The notes under the pieces were generated by a model. That model saw only the letters and a list, made by a program, of their open reading frames with translations. It was not told the origin of the DNA and ran no database searches. Made by a program: the position numbers and the translations under genes. Below, piece by piece: positions 33,836 through 45,779 of a DNA stretch of 64,000 bases (position 1 is the stretch's first letter; each line of letters opens with the position of its first letter). Source of the DNA: Eucommia ulmoides (taxonomy: Eukaryota; Streptophyta; Magnoliopsida; Garryales; Eucommiaceae); NCBI GenBank assembly GCA_016647705.1, contig CM028336.1:1860001-1924000 (forward strand), written 5' to 3'.

Positions 33836-34528
33836 TAAAACTAATTACATTATTAAAGAGTTAAACTTAAACGAAACAAATTTATTGAACTATATAAATT
33901 CGTATTAATAGTTAAAAGATAATTTGCCAATGTGTAATGTATGAAGAAAAGCCTATGGATAGGCACCGCCAAAGTAAATGGAAAAAGGACAATGAGGATT
34001 AAATTTGATATCTCATAATTTAAATTTTTTTAGATGATTTTTCGTTAAGTAATATATCGATTTTTAAATTTTTAAATAAAAAATAACTAATAAAATATAT
34101 ATATAAAATTTAAAGAGTATAAAATATAATTAAACGTAATCAATTTAAAAGTGAGACTGTTAAATTTTAGGAATGAATTTTTCCTTGTAGATTTAAAAAA
34201 AAATGTCTTAATAAAGATCTCAGTGGTTAAATGTAATACCTCAATTTCAAATTTATAATTATAAAAAATAGTAAATAATAAAAAAATTAATTAAAATTTA
34301 AAAGGTAAAGTATAATTAAATTCAACCGCTTTATCAGTAGAATTGTAAAATTTTTAAGTGATAATTTTTATCTTAAATATTTAATCTCTTCGTCTAAGTC
34401 ATTGAATGGTGTAAAAAAGTCGTGATTAATGGATTGAGAAGTTACTCAATATCCCTCGATCAATTTTTTAGATCTATTTTGTAATAATTGATTTTTGAGT
34501 CACATCCTATTTACACAAAAATAAAGAG

Positions 34529-34766
34529 AACCTAAGAGGTGTTAGTTTGGTTAGCAAGGGAAGGTGTTTTTTTTTTTTTTAATCAAACAAGGTTCAACTA
34601 TTCTGAGGAGCTCTTCAGGAACTAAATATTAAATATCGTGAATGCACGAGACTGATGTGGGGAAATACACTCTTAAGATAGGCCGGTGAGGTGATTAGTC
34701 AGTTAATCCGGACACACCTTACCGAAAAATTAAAAAAAGAAAAGAAAAAAAAGAAGAAAATAGAAG
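34529..34766 (+). mobile_element. SINE-like element, unit 4 promoter side
   Basis: Copy of 22762-23000 flanked by TAAAGAG (34522-34528 and 34767-34773); about 15 bp is missing near 34700. Confidence 0.6.
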
Positions 34767-34838
34767 TAAAGAGGTGCAAAATAATTGCTTACAACTACCC
34801 TCATGAAAATCATAAATGCCACCCCAACCACTTTTCAG

Positions 34839-35288
34839 TAGGGATGATCGTGGGTCGGGTCGGGTCGGGCCGGGCTTAGATTAGTGTATTACAAAAAAGT
34901 GTTGGGCCCTAGCCCGGCCTGGCCCGGTGATCGGACCTTAATTCTATGCCCAAACCCGGCCCTATAAGAAAAATCTAAACCCAAAGTCCGGCCCTATTTT
35001 TTTTTTTTTTAATTTAAAAAATAAATACAAAAAATTCAATACCAAACCAACAAAAAATATTATAATTACAATTTCTAAAGGCAAATTAATATTTCAAACA
35101 AACTAAACCAACAAGAAATATTAAAATTACAATTTCTAAAAAAAACTAATATTCCAAATATTAGGATTGTAATGTAATATATATATATATTTATTTATTT
35201 ATTTATTTTATTTTTTACTTTTTAAAATATCATTTGGGCCGGGCCGGGCCGTTTGGGTTGAACGGGCCCAGGCCCATTACCATCCCTA
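34839..35288. mobile_element. hAT-like element, unit 4
   Basis: Same insertion as 27682-28213: TAGGGATG...CATCCCTA between CTTTTCAG duplications (34831-34838 and 35289-35296). About 80 bp shorter than in unit 3. Confidence 0.85.
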
Positions 35289-35430
35289 CTTTTCAGTGGA
35301 ATTCCACTATAAGCGCATCCTCCCCCTCATGCCCCAAGTAATCAAAACCCCTTTGTCTTTCCCTTCTTTGCGATTTTTCCCCTTTTCTTTTTTTCCCTCT
35401 TTTCTAACCCTAGCTTTCATCAAATCAACC

Positions 35431-35775
35431 ATGGCAGGTGAAGCTTCACCCGAGGGCAAATCCGTCAAAGTGAAATTCCTAAGCAAAACCCATGTCGACA
35501 TGGGAGGGGTGGTGGTGGAGGAAGCGGCGGCGAAGGAGGTTTCGGTGGCGGATTTGATGGAGGAGGACGGCTCTACAAAGCTGAACTCCAACGCAACGGA
35601 AGGCGGAAAACCGATCTCGACGTTCCAGTCGCTGTCGACGCACATCTGGCACGCCGTGACCCGCGCACGGCAGCTAAAGCTGGAGGAAATCACCGTCTAC
35701 ACCGTCTGCAGGAAGCGAATCGACCCTCCGATGCCGGAGAGCTACTTCGGAAACCTGATCCCTTTAAAAACGTAA
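35431..35775 (+). pseudogene. shortened DCR derivative, unit 4 (114-codon ORF)
   Basis: As 23221-23565 (MAGEASPEGKSVKVKFLSKT start; tail ends LIPLKT). The frame is open, and HXXXD and DFGWG are absent. The TATA box and leader of DCR are kept directly upstream, with the hAT insert just beyond. Confidence 0.8.
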
Positions 35776-35780
35776 TGTTT

Positions 35781-36305
35781 TTTATTTTTTATTTTAATAA
35801 TAATTATTAGAAACGCATCGAATTAACCTTTCACCACACCATGTATGAATTCTATCTTCACTCTGATCCCTGGTCGTTGTCTGGTGGTGGCGGATTGTTC
35901 AGATCCGGCACACGATAGTCTATCGCTTGCTCCGCTACCTGCTACCTGATCATTTCCTGTTCCATTCCCGCCTCGGCTCGTCTGCCATCAACATTTCTTC
36001 CGGCTGTCTCCTCTGGGTTTAGCAGAGGCCTTTTGGCCACATGAGGTTCCCCCCGACAGGGGGTGGCGTGGTGCCTATCCACCGCCAATGTTCGACCGTA
36101 ATGGAAATGCAAGTGGTGGAAGAGTTGAGGCTAGAACAGAAATGATCAGGCGGCGAAGCAAGAGGTAGACTATCGTGTGCCAGATCTAAACAATCCGTCA
36201 CCACCAAACAGTGACCAGGGATCAGGGTGAAAATAGAATCTATACATGGCGTGGTGAAAGTTTAATTTGAGGCCATTCTAATTATTATTATTAAAATAAA
36301 AAAAT
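35781..36305. mobile_element. foldback insert, unit 4
   Basis: Positional copy of 23571-24088. About 60 bp of the loop side is missing near 36100. Confidence 0.75.
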
Positions 36306-36315
36306 CCATGCATGG

Positions 36316-36380
36316 AGGCTAACGCCATGGAAATTCTGGAGAAAGACAAGGAATTCCTCATGGAGGGAATTTAATTCATA
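36316..36380 (+). pseudogene. DCR 3'-end remnant, unit 4
   Basis: Same remnant as at 24090-24150. Confidence 0.75.
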
Positions 36381-36583
36381 AATCTAGAATTCGGCTGTTT
36401 GTTTATTAGTATTTGTTTGGCGTACAGTTTAAAAATTCAATTTATTTGAATTTTTCTGTTCGTAATTCGCCAAACACGTACTTAATATTGATTTTCAGTA
36501 TTTTTCGATGCTTATCGTGTTATATTGATGAAAACGTGTTTAATTTTGGCATTGTTAAACGCATGGTGTTTAGTGTACCCTAG

Positions 36584-36795
36584 GGGTGTTAGTCAGATTG
36601 GTAAGGGGAGACGACTCCTTTATATGTTAATAATGGTTCGACTCTTTTAGCCAGTACTTTAACAATAAAATCTTGAATTTAATTCTGAATGCATCATGCT
36701 AATGCGTGAGAGTGCGTCCTTAAGATCGTCAAGAGAAGTGATTAGTTGAAATATAAACTGACCCGAACAAATCTTACCAAATTAAATTTTTTGTT
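36584..36795 (+). mobile_element. SINE-like element, unit 4 downstream
   Basis: Positional copy of 19776-19985. Confidence 0.55.
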
Positions 36796-37420
36796 AATGA
36801 TTACGAATTTAGCAGTATGATAATGTCGCAGAAATAGAAATAAAAATAAAATCACTTATGTTTGGTCATAATTTTAAAGTAAATTATGAAGTTGTAGTAG
36901 TAATATATTTTGTTCTTCAAGTTATAATTTCATTTCAATTTGATCCTAATTGAAAATTCTATCAAATAAATTGGATAGAAGCAACACGTGAATTGTCCGT
37001 TCAGAATATTTTGATTTAATTGCATTTATCCCTAAAATTTGAATGCAATCTCAATTTAGTCAAATTATAATTTTATTATATTTTTTTACGAGGGTTTTCC
37101 AAAGTCAATACCACTCCTGAAATTTACCAAGCATTCTGATGAAATGGAATTGAATTTTGAATGAACATCTATTTAAATTTAAATTTTATTTAATTAGAAT
37201 TTGATTCCATTATTCCATTAAAATTCAAGTTTCCAGATTTGATTTCAGTAAAAACTAAATAAAACTTATACTAAAATCGATCTAAATATTATAGAGTAAA
37301 AAAAAATAAAAAAATAGGGGACCATTTTAAACAGGCTTGACTTTGAGAAAAGTATTTTGATATTACATTTATCAAACAAAAAATTAAAATTTGAGAAGCC
37401 TGTTATACCAATTTTTTTAT

Positions 37421-37614
37421 AGGGTTAATTAAATTTTACCCCTCTGTCCAATTTACACTTACTTCCTGTGGTTTGAAAATCGTTACTTACCCCCTGATGT
37501 AGGGGATAAGTGTAACAAATATCTGATCACAGGGGATAAGTGACGATTTTTAAATTACAGGGTGATAAATTACAAATTGACCAAATTACAGGGAGATAAA
37601 GTGTTATTAATCCT
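37421..37614. mobile_element. AGGGTTAATT-end MITE, unit 5
   Basis: Positional copy of 20722-20907. Confidence 0.75.
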
Positions 37615-37787
37615 TTTTTAATATAATTTTCGGTCGATCATTGCAATGTATATTGTGAACCATATCATATTCCATGTGGTAGGTTTTCAATTCTAAATAA
37701 TTAAAAAAAAAAACGTAAAAAAAACCCCCCTTAAAATGTTCCATCAGTTTGAACGAAAAAACTAACAGAATGAGTAATTAAAACTAA

Positions 37788-38877
37788 GGGGCAGTTACCA
37801 AGAAATCCTCATATGAGGAGAAAACTATCAAATACACCTTTTAGAAAAACATGTTATAAGATAGTTCTTTTATCTTTTTGTGACGATTTTACTCCTTGCG
37901 TTGAAAATAACACGAGTTGGTGTTGAATATAACACGGGCTCATGTTATATTCAACACGATCTCCTGTTGATTATAACACGAGATCGTGTTATATTCCACT
38001 TTTACCGCCGTATTCAACAGGTATTCAAATGAAATCAATTCAACCATTTTTTTACCAATAGCAACTCTTTAGAATAACAGCAGATATTCTTGATTTATGC
38101 TTCAAAGGTTGATAATGATATTACATTAGCTAAACAAGTTGAGAATCTGAGATCATCCTTCGCCCTTTTTCTTTTCCTCCAAACAATGGGAAATGGGATT
38201 ACCTTCACTAAGCAAACTTCTGTTGAAATTCATCCCAAATTTTGCCGTCTCTATGAGTATTAAGACGCCACAACACCCAGTAGCATAACTCACCCAATAA
38301 ATTGACTATTAAACCTCAAAGAACAACGTCGACTGAACATTTCAAACCCTAGAAACGCTGAAGAAGCGACTCCCCTTCGAAAAAAAACAAGAATCTCATC
38401 CGTGATCGTTTCTCCTTCGATCACCGAAATCCAGATTTGGAAATTTTAGGTCTGATTTTTCAGATCTCGATTCACAAAGAGATAGAGGCGGAAAGGATAG
38501 GGGACGGCGACGACGAGCGCTATGAATCGAAGAGAATTGAAATCGATTTAAGGAGGAAGATTGGCGATCCCTTTGCCGTCCTATGTCCAGAGCCATGGCG
38601 TAATTGGAGCCAAGCACCAAGACTTGTTGCGCTTGTCGTCTGTGCAAATGGAGAGAAAGAGAGAAGAGAGAAGAGAGAGATCGGAAAAAGGAAGAACAAG
38701 GAGCAAAATTGTGAAAACATAAGAAGAATCAGGAAAGCGTAAAATCGTTATTTAAAAAAAAAAAAAAGGACTATCTAGTGCAAAGTCACGTCTTTTTTAG
38801 AACTATTAGGTGCAAAATAAAAAATATGGGATCATCTTGTAGATTTTGTGATTTAACAAGACTTTGATATTTTTCTC
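37788..38877. mobile_element. MULE-1, unit 5
   Basis: Positional copy with TAAAACTAA at 37779-37787 and 38878-38886. Lacks MULE-2, so it preserves the state before that insertion. Confidence 0.75.
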
Positions 38878-39570
38878 TAAAACTAATTACATTATTAAAG
38901 AGTTAAACTTAAACGAAACAAATTTATTGAACTATATAAATTCGTATTAATAGTTAAAAGATAATTTGCCAATGTGTAATGTATGAAGAAAAGCCTATGG
39001 ATAGGCACCGCCAAAGTAAATGGAAAAAGGACAATGAGGATTAAATTTGATATCTCATAATTTAAATTTTTTTAGATGATTTTTCGTTAAGTAATATATC
39101 GATTTTTAAATTTTTAAATAAAAAATAACTAATAAAATATATATATAAAATTTAAAGAGTATAAAATATAATTAAACGTAATCAATTTAAAAGTGAGACT
39201 GTTAAATTTTAGGAATGAATTTTTCCTTGTAGATTTAAAAAAAAATGTCTTAATAAAGATCTCAGTGGTTAAATGTAATACATCAATTTCAAATTTATAA
39301 TTATAAAAAATAGTAAATAATAAAAAAATTAATTAAAATTTAAAAGGTAAAGTATAATTAAATTCAACCGCTTTATCAGTAGAATTGTAAAATTTTTAAG
39401 TGATAATTTTTATCTTAAATATTTAATCTCTTCGTCTAAGTCATTGAATGGTGTAAAAAAGTCGTGATTAATGGATTGAGAAGTTACTCAATATCCCTCG
39501 ATCAATTTTTTAGATCTATTTTGTAATAATTGATTTTTGAGTCACATCCTATTTACACAAAAATAAAGAG

Positions 39571-39819
39571 AACCTAAGAGGTGTTAGTTTGGTTAGCAAG
39601 GGAAGGTGTTTTTTTTTTTTTTAATCAAACAAGGTTCAACTATTCTGAGGAGCTCTTCAGGAACTAAATATTAAATATTGTGAATGCACGAGACTGATGT
39701 GGGGAAATACACTCTTAAGATAGGCCGGTGAGGTGATTAGTCGATGTGTGCGTAAGTTAGTCCGGACACACTTTACCGAAAAATAAAAAAAAAAAAGAAA
39801 AAAAAGAAGAAAATAGAAC
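39571..39819 (+). mobile_element. SINE-like element, unit 5 promoter side
   Basis: Copy of 22762-23000 flanked by TAAAGAG (39564-39570 and 39820-39826). Confidence 0.6.
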
Positions 39820-39891
39820 TAAAGAGGTGCAAAATAATTGCTTACAACTGCCCTCATGAAAATCATAAATGCCACCCCAACCACTTTTCAG

Positions 39892-40233
39892 TAGGGATGG
39901 TCGTGGGTCGGGTCGGGCCGGGTTTAGATTAGTGTATTACAAAAAAGTGTTGGGCCCTAGCCCGGCCTGACCCGGTGATCGGGTCTTAATTCTATGCCCA
40001 AACCCGGTCCTATAAGAAAAATCTAAACCCAAAACCCGACCCTATTTTTTTTTTTTTTTTTTTTAATTTAAAAAATAAATACAAAAAATTCAACACCAAA
40101 CCAACAAAAAATATTAAAATTACAATTTTTAAAGGCAAATTAATATTTCAAACAACCTAAACCAACAAGAAATATTAAAATTACAATTTTTAAAAGAAAC
40201 TAATATTCCAAATATTAGGGCTGTATTATAATG

Positions 40234-40287
<54 letters not shown>

Positions 40288-40483
40288 ATTTTTTACTTTT
40301 TTAAATATCATTTGGGCCGGGCCGGAAATTTTTTAGCCTTGCTCAAGCCCGACCCTAATTTTGATCGGACCCTAATACCTAGGCTCAAACTCTGTCCGTA
40401 GACTCAAACCCTAAGCCCAAACCCTAAAAAAATAGGGCCGAGTCATTCGGGCTGAGCGGGCCCAAGGCCCATTACCATCCTTA
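39892..40483. mobile_element. hAT-like element, unit 5
   Basis: Same insertion as 27682-28213, between CTTTTCAG duplications (39884-39891 and 40484-40491). The right end has changed to CATCCTTA. It holds a long (AT)n run at about 40228-40283. Confidence 0.85.
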
Positions 40484-40626
40484 CTTTTCAGTGGAATTCC
40501 ACTATAAGTTCTGCCCCAAGTAATCTTAAACAACCTCAAACCCCTTTGTCTTTCCCTTCTTTGCGATTTTTCCCTTTTTTTTTTTTTTTCCCCTCTTTTC
40601 TAACCCTAGCTTTCATCAAATCAACC

Positions 40627-40965
40627 ATGGCAGGTGAAGCTTCACCCGAGGGCAAATCCGTCAAAGTGAAATTCCTAAGCAAAACCCATGTCGACATGGG
40701 AGGGGTGGAGGAAGCGGCGGCGGCGGAGATTTCGGTGGCGGATTTGATGGTGGAGGACGGCTCTACAAGGCTGAACTCCAACCTAACGGAAGGCGGAAAA
40801 TCGTTCTCGACGTTCCAGTCGCTGTCGACTCACATCTGGCACGCCGTGACCCGCGCACGGCAGCTAAAGCTGGAGGAAATCACCTTCTACACCGTCTGCC
40901 GGAAGCGAATCGACCCTCCGATGCCGGAGAGCTACTTCGGAAACCCGATCCCTTTAAAAACGTAA
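40627..40965 (+). pseudogene. shortened DCR derivative, unit 5 (112-codon ORF)
   Basis: As 23221-23565, with a six-base in-frame loss in the acidic segment (DMGGVEEAAAAEISVADL). Frame open to PIPLKT. Part of the leader just after the TATA box (CATCCTCCCCCTCATG) is missing in this copy. Confidence 0.8.
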
Positions 40966-40970
40966 TGTTT

Positions 40971-41490
40971 TTTATTTTTTATTTTAATAATAATTATTAG
41001 AAAGGCCTCGAATTAACCTTCACCACACCATGTATGAATTCTATCTTCACTCTGATCCCTGGTCGTTGTCTGGTGGTGGCGGATTGTTCAGATCCGGCAC
41101 ACGATAGTCTATCGCTTGCTCCGCTACCTGCTACCTGATCATTTCCTGTTCCAGCCTCAGCTCGTCTGCCATCAACATTTCTTCCGGCTGTCTCCTCTGG
41201 GTTTAGCAGAGGCCTTTTGGCCACATGAGGTTCCCCCCCGACAGGGGGTGGCGTGGTGCCTATCCACCACCAATGTTCGACCGTAATGGAAATGCAAGTG
41301 GTGGAAGAGTTGAGGCTAGAACAGAAATGATCAGGCAGCGAAGCAAGAGTTAGACTATCGTGTGCCAGATCTAAACAATCCGCCACCACCAAACAGTAAC
41401 CAGGGATCATGGTGAAAATAGAATCTATACGTGGCGTGGTGAAAGGTTAATTTGAGGCCATTCTAATTATTATTATTAAAATAAAAAAAT
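40971..41490. mobile_element. foldback insert, unit 5
   Basis: Positional copy of 23571-24088. A long minus-strand open frame through it (40997-41410) follows the arms and is not a recognised protein. Confidence 0.75.
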
Positions 41491-41499
41491 CCATGCATG

Positions 41500-41560
41500 G
41501 CTAACGCCATGGAAATTCTGGAGAAAGAGAAGGAATTCCTCATGGAGGGAATTTAATTCT
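41500..41560 (+). pseudogene. DCR 3'-end remnant, unit 5
   Basis: Same remnant as at 24090-24150, with GGAG lost before GCTAACGCC. Confidence 0.75.
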
Positions 41561-41764
41561 TAAATCTAGAATTCGGCTGTTTGTTTATTAGTATTTGTTT
41601 GGCGTATAGTTTAAAAATTCAATTTATTTGAATTTTTCTGTTTGTAATTCGCTAAACACGTACTTTTTATTGATTTTCAGTATTTTTCGATGCTTATCGT
41701 GTTATATTGATGAAAACGTGTTTAATTTTGGCATTGTTAAACGCATGGTGTTTAGTGTACCCTA

Positions 41765-41975
41765 GGGGTGTTAGTCATATTGGTAAGGGAAGACGACTTA
41801 TTTACTTGTTACTAATGGTTCGACTCTTTTAGCCAGTACTTCAACAATAAAATATTAAATTTAATTCTGAATGCATCAGACCGATGTGTAAGAGTGTGTC
41901 CTTAAAATCGTCAGGAGAAGTGATTAGTTGAAGTATAAGCTGATCCGGACACATTTTACCGAATTAAATTTTTCG
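41765..41975 (+). mobile_element. SINE-like element, unit 5 downstream
   Basis: Positional copy of 19776-19985 and closest to it in several details. The array ends 266 bp further on. Confidence 0.55.
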
Positions 41976-42708
41976 TTAATGATTAAGAATTTAGCAGTGT
42001 GACAATGTCTCAGAAATAGAAATGAAAATAAAATCATTGATGTTTGGTTATAATTTTAAAGTAAATTATGAAGTTTTAGTAGTAATATATTTTGTTCTTC
42101 AAGTTATAATTTCATTTTCATCTCGTCTAATTGAAAATTCTATCAAATAAATTGGATAGAAGCAACACGTGACTTGTCCGTTCAGAATATTTTGATTTAA
42201 TTGCATTTATCCCTAAAATTTGAATGCGATCTCATTTTAGTCTATGACCACTGCAGTCGGCCCACCGCCAATACTTTAAAAAATACTCCAAATAAAAACC
42301 TTAAAATATAGGAGAGGACAAAATATTTGGATAAAAAATTGTCGTCTTAAAATTTTACACCCGCACTTACAAAGCGGTTAAATTTAATTCACATATACAT
42401 ACTTGATTACTCAATTTGTCCGTGATGATATTGAACCGAGGAAACGTTGTTTGGAAGTCTCATTTTTCTTAGTCTAATTCTATCTCTGTTCGTTCCGTTT
42501 GAAGCATGTATACACGAAACCATCAAACAGCAATTTTAAGGGCTAATGTATAATATCCAAGAAACAGATTATCACCCAGGATAACAAAAAGGGTGTTTAC
42601 TCTCTCATATGCTAGTTTACATCAACACAATCTAACCTGGATACACAAAATGGGCAGGAAGTTGTAAACTCTTCAATAGATTCATCTTCTCAGCCCTAAA
42701 TAAGGGCT

Positions 42709-45651
42709 TCAGATTTCATTTTCAGGCTTCTTCGGTGGAGGAACTGCAGCGGCAGCAGCTTCTTGATCGGTATCTGACACAAGAATAAGCATATACACTA
42801 TATAAGACAGAGAGAGATTCGGGATTGAGAGAGTCGGATTCCACATTGAAAGTATTAGAAAAGAGTGTCTTATATATAAAGTACCACGTGGGTTTCTACT
42901 AGTACATTGCTTTAAGCATTTTAGGTCACATGGATTTGGTCTAAAATGTTACTAGTCCAGTGGACAACATGGGCGTTACAAATGGTATTAGAGCCAACCT
43001 TGGTCCGAAAACGTTACTGTGGCAATGTTGATAGAGTAGTAGGGGCTCCGGAGTGGGGTACCTTGTGTCCGTTTATGATTACTCTATGTCCATTTATAGG
43101 TTGTTATCTGTACAACTAACCAAGGGGACGAACTGGACCAACACGACAAGGACGTCGAGTTGGGAATATTGTGAGATCCCACATCGGAAGTATTAGAAAA
43201 TAATGCCTCATATATAAACTACCACTGGGTTGCTGTATTTTGAGCCACCTCGACATGGTCCAAAAGTTACTAGGTTAGTGAACCACATGTGGCGTTAGAG
43301 AAATTTACAAACCTTGAGGTCGAGTTTGGGATTCAGACTCCATTTTCTGTTGGGTGGCAGTTGCTTTCAGTTGTTCTTCCGTTATCTTCAACAACTCTTC
43401 ACTGGAGTAAGCTTTGTCTGAAGATGGAGAACCATCTTCCACCAAAAAATAAAAAATCATGGGACTTGATCAAACATTGTCTCGTAAAAGCATGTAATAG
43501 AAATTAAATTGCAAAAACAAAATAAATAATAATAATAATAATAATAAATAAAAAATAAATAAACTAAGGGTTGTTTGATAACACAATTTAACAGTTAAAA
43601 CTGAATTCATTAATTAATTATCGAATTAAGCGTGTTTGATATGGAGCAATTACTTAAAATACAAGGATCACTTAAAAATTGTTCAAAGTTTAAACTAATG
43701 TGTGACTCAATTACTTTTTTTAGCAATTCTCACTTAAAACCATCAAACGTCTATCTAATATGAGAAAAAATAGAGAGACCGTTGTAGAGAGAAAGTATTA
43801 AAAAAGAGAGGTTATAATAATTAGTTTGAGGGCAAAAAATTATACAAAGATGAATTTTTAGAAGTGAAAAGTATTAAAAAAATAAATACTTAATAAATTC
43901 AGCACTTATAATTTTTAGTATTACTAAACAGTCCCAAGGATTTATGAAATCAGTTGAAATAACAGGGGAACCATTTAATCACTCACTTGGATCAACTGCA
44001 TTTTGAGGAGTGTTGGTATTGGCATTCGATGAAGAAGGGCTTGGTGTAGTGTTTGTTGTAGGGGGGCGGTATGTATAATTTTGTGTAGAACTTTGAATCT
44101 CGTCGATACCAATCTCTCGTTCAAGCGTGCTCTTGAATTCCCTCGAAACATCCTAAGAACAACACAAAAAATTGTAAAACCGTACTAAGGCAGTGTTTGG
44201 TTGCATGAAATTAAAGCATTGAAATTGGAATTAACAACGAACGCATGTGTAAAAATGGGTTCATTTCCAATTCCGTATTCGAGACTTCAATTCTATACTT
44301 CCAAACACTACCTACGAATAACACGCAATAAACGAAATTTCCAAGATCAACCTGAAGTTCTCTGATTGTAGGTTGAAATGCACGCAATGTTTTTCCCAAA
44401 TTCCGGGCAACCTAACGAAATCCATAGAAATTTGTCAAGATACACCAAGAATAGCATGCACTTTTGAGTATGCAAAATGGTAAGTAAATGCATACTCCAA
44501 CTAGTATGCATTTTCTGAGTATGCAATATGGTTTAAAGGCCTGTTTGGTTGTCCTTCAATTTGTAAATCCTACTAATTTTTGATCAATCAACTTCTGAAT
44601 TGTTACCATTTAGGGTTTGATTGTAAGAATTAAAAACACTTACGCAGCGTTTGGTACACACCATGGGATTTGAGATGGGATTAGAATGGCCATGGGAATA
44701 GTCATTTTATTCCTATGTTTAGTACATGGGATTTAATCCCATTCTCATTACCGAGGATTCCTTAATCCCACAAAGTATGGGATTAACTAGTACCAAGATA
44801 AATTGGTATTAGTTAATCCCAATTACATGGGATTAAGTTTTAAACATTTATCGGCCAAAACACAAGACCAAATACTAACCACATATTTGAATTGAAATGA
44901 ATTTTAATTAAATTAACTATCATACCGTTTGAAAATTTAATTAAATTACTATTCTACCATTTGATGTCATTCCAATATCAAATGGAATCCCTTCTGTCAC
45001 CAAATATAGGAATGGTAATGATCATTTCATTCCATTACCATACTAATTCCAATCTTATTGTCATTTCATTCCATTTCAGCGTGCCAAACGTAACGTTAAT
45101 CTAGCTAGCTAACCATTTTAGTTGACACACCTCGGCAAGTCCCTTGGGACCAAACACCAACAAAGCCACAACTCCAATCACCAGAGCTTCAGGAGCTCCA
45201 ACTCCAAAGAGAGATGCATAGACACCTTTGCGTTTGCCCTTACTCTTCCTTCCTGCAAAAACCATTGATTTTCAAATTTCACCAGAGAAACTACTAATCA
45301 CACAACAGAGCTTGAAGAAGCCAAAGTAATACACTAATCACCAGACAAATTATTCAAAAAAAAAAAAAAAGAACACTGAAATCGGCTTGAATCAAGCATA
45401 CCTAGCTTCAGAGAACGTCGCGAGATTGAGATACCGAGGTGCCTACCGAATCGACTCCATTGCGGCAACGGAGAAACACCGATACCACAGATCGAACTGT
45501 AGAAACGAAAATTGAGGGGTTTAGGGACTGAAATCGCGTACGAACAAACAGCGGAGAAGGCGGGTTTCCTAATCTGCGTCGAAAATGACGACGAGGAAGA
45601 GGTCGAACACGAGGAACAGAGATTCGCGGGGGTTGAAATTAAAAACGCCAT
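42709..45651 (-). CDS. HCF106: chloroplast TatB (HCF106) thylakoid translocase subunit
   Basis: Six exons on the minus strand: 45402-45651, 45131-45252, 44352-44411, 43987-44152, 43313-43435, 42709-42773, all GT-AG and in phase, 261 residues. TatB is the receptor subunit of the twin-arginine (delta-pH) pathway in thylakoids. Residues 1 to about 95 are a Ser-rich transit region (MAFLISTPANLCSSCSTSSS start). SLFGVGAPEALVIGVVALLV begins the membrane helix (about 104-117), FGPKGLAE is the hinge, and an amphipathic helix with VARNLGKTLRAFQPTIRELQ follows. The acidic tail includes AYSSEELLKITEEQLKA and ends KKPENEI. Upstream TTG in frame is ignored in favour of the ATG at 45651. Introns carry a TRIM and three MITEs. 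Confidence 0.95.
42827..43299 (+). mobile_element. TRIM retroelement in TatB intron 5
   Basis: Two related terminal repeats (about 42827-42980 and 43170-43299, shared CCACAT...GTATTAGAAAA and CCACGTGGG/CCACTGGG parts). After the first is TGGTATTAGAGCCA (42983-42996), a near match to the initiator-Met tRNA primer site. Too short to code for anything: a terminal-repeat retrotransposon in miniature, antisense to the host gene. Confidence 0.7.
43567..43937. mobile_element. MITE in TatB intron 4
   Basis: Begins AAGGGTTGTTTGATAACA and ends TATTACTAAACAGTCCCAAG, imperfect inverted repeats. Flanked upstream by an (AAT)n run (43525-43545). Confidence 0.55.
44190..44317. mobile_element. small MITE in TatB intron 3
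   Basis: About 128 bp with GGCAGTGTTTGG at one end and CCAAACACTACC at the other; the interior (GAAATTGGAATT / AATTCCGTATTC) is also partly inverted. Confidence 0.6.
44641..45105. mobile_element. MITE, TTTGGTACGC-end family (copy 2) in TatB intron 2
   Basis: Begins TTACGCAGCGTTTGGTACAC and ends GCGTGCCAAACGTAACGTTA. Inverted, its right end matches the left end of 8726-9172. Confidence 0.65.
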
Positions 45652-45779
45652 GGATTCCGTGGTCAATCAACTGAATCGAGCTTGAATTTACGGGAGTTTT
45701 GAATCATGGATTTGTGTGGATATGGATTTTGCTGTTCGCTCTGTAAATTGGTTTTTAAATATGAAAGAATTTTAGGCTT

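Larger units (their letters stand above)
14278..42241. repeat. five-unit tandem array containing DCR and four derived copies
   Basis: The junction sequence TTTAGTCAAATTATAATTTT recurs at unit borders: unit 1 14278-20248, unit 2 20249-24840, unit 3 24841-30001, unit 4 30002-37060, unit 5 37061-42241. Array similarity begins at CAAATTATAA on the left and stops at TTTTAGT on the right, so both ends match the same breakpoint. Unit order is upstream flank, DCR promoter, DCR body, downstream flank. Unit 1 is the most diverged and keeps the intact gene. Unit lengths differ because of insertions. Units 4 and 5 are the most alike. Confidence 0.9.

Noticed and set aside
23221..40965. DCR derivatives as retrocopies
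   Set aside because: They lack the intron, but a single deletion from exon 1 to exon 2 at matching AAG(C/G)TGAA explains that, and promoter and flanks are duplicated too.
40997..41410. 137-codon minus-strand frame
   Set aside because: It runs through both arms of the foldback insert and is not conserved as a frame in the other units.
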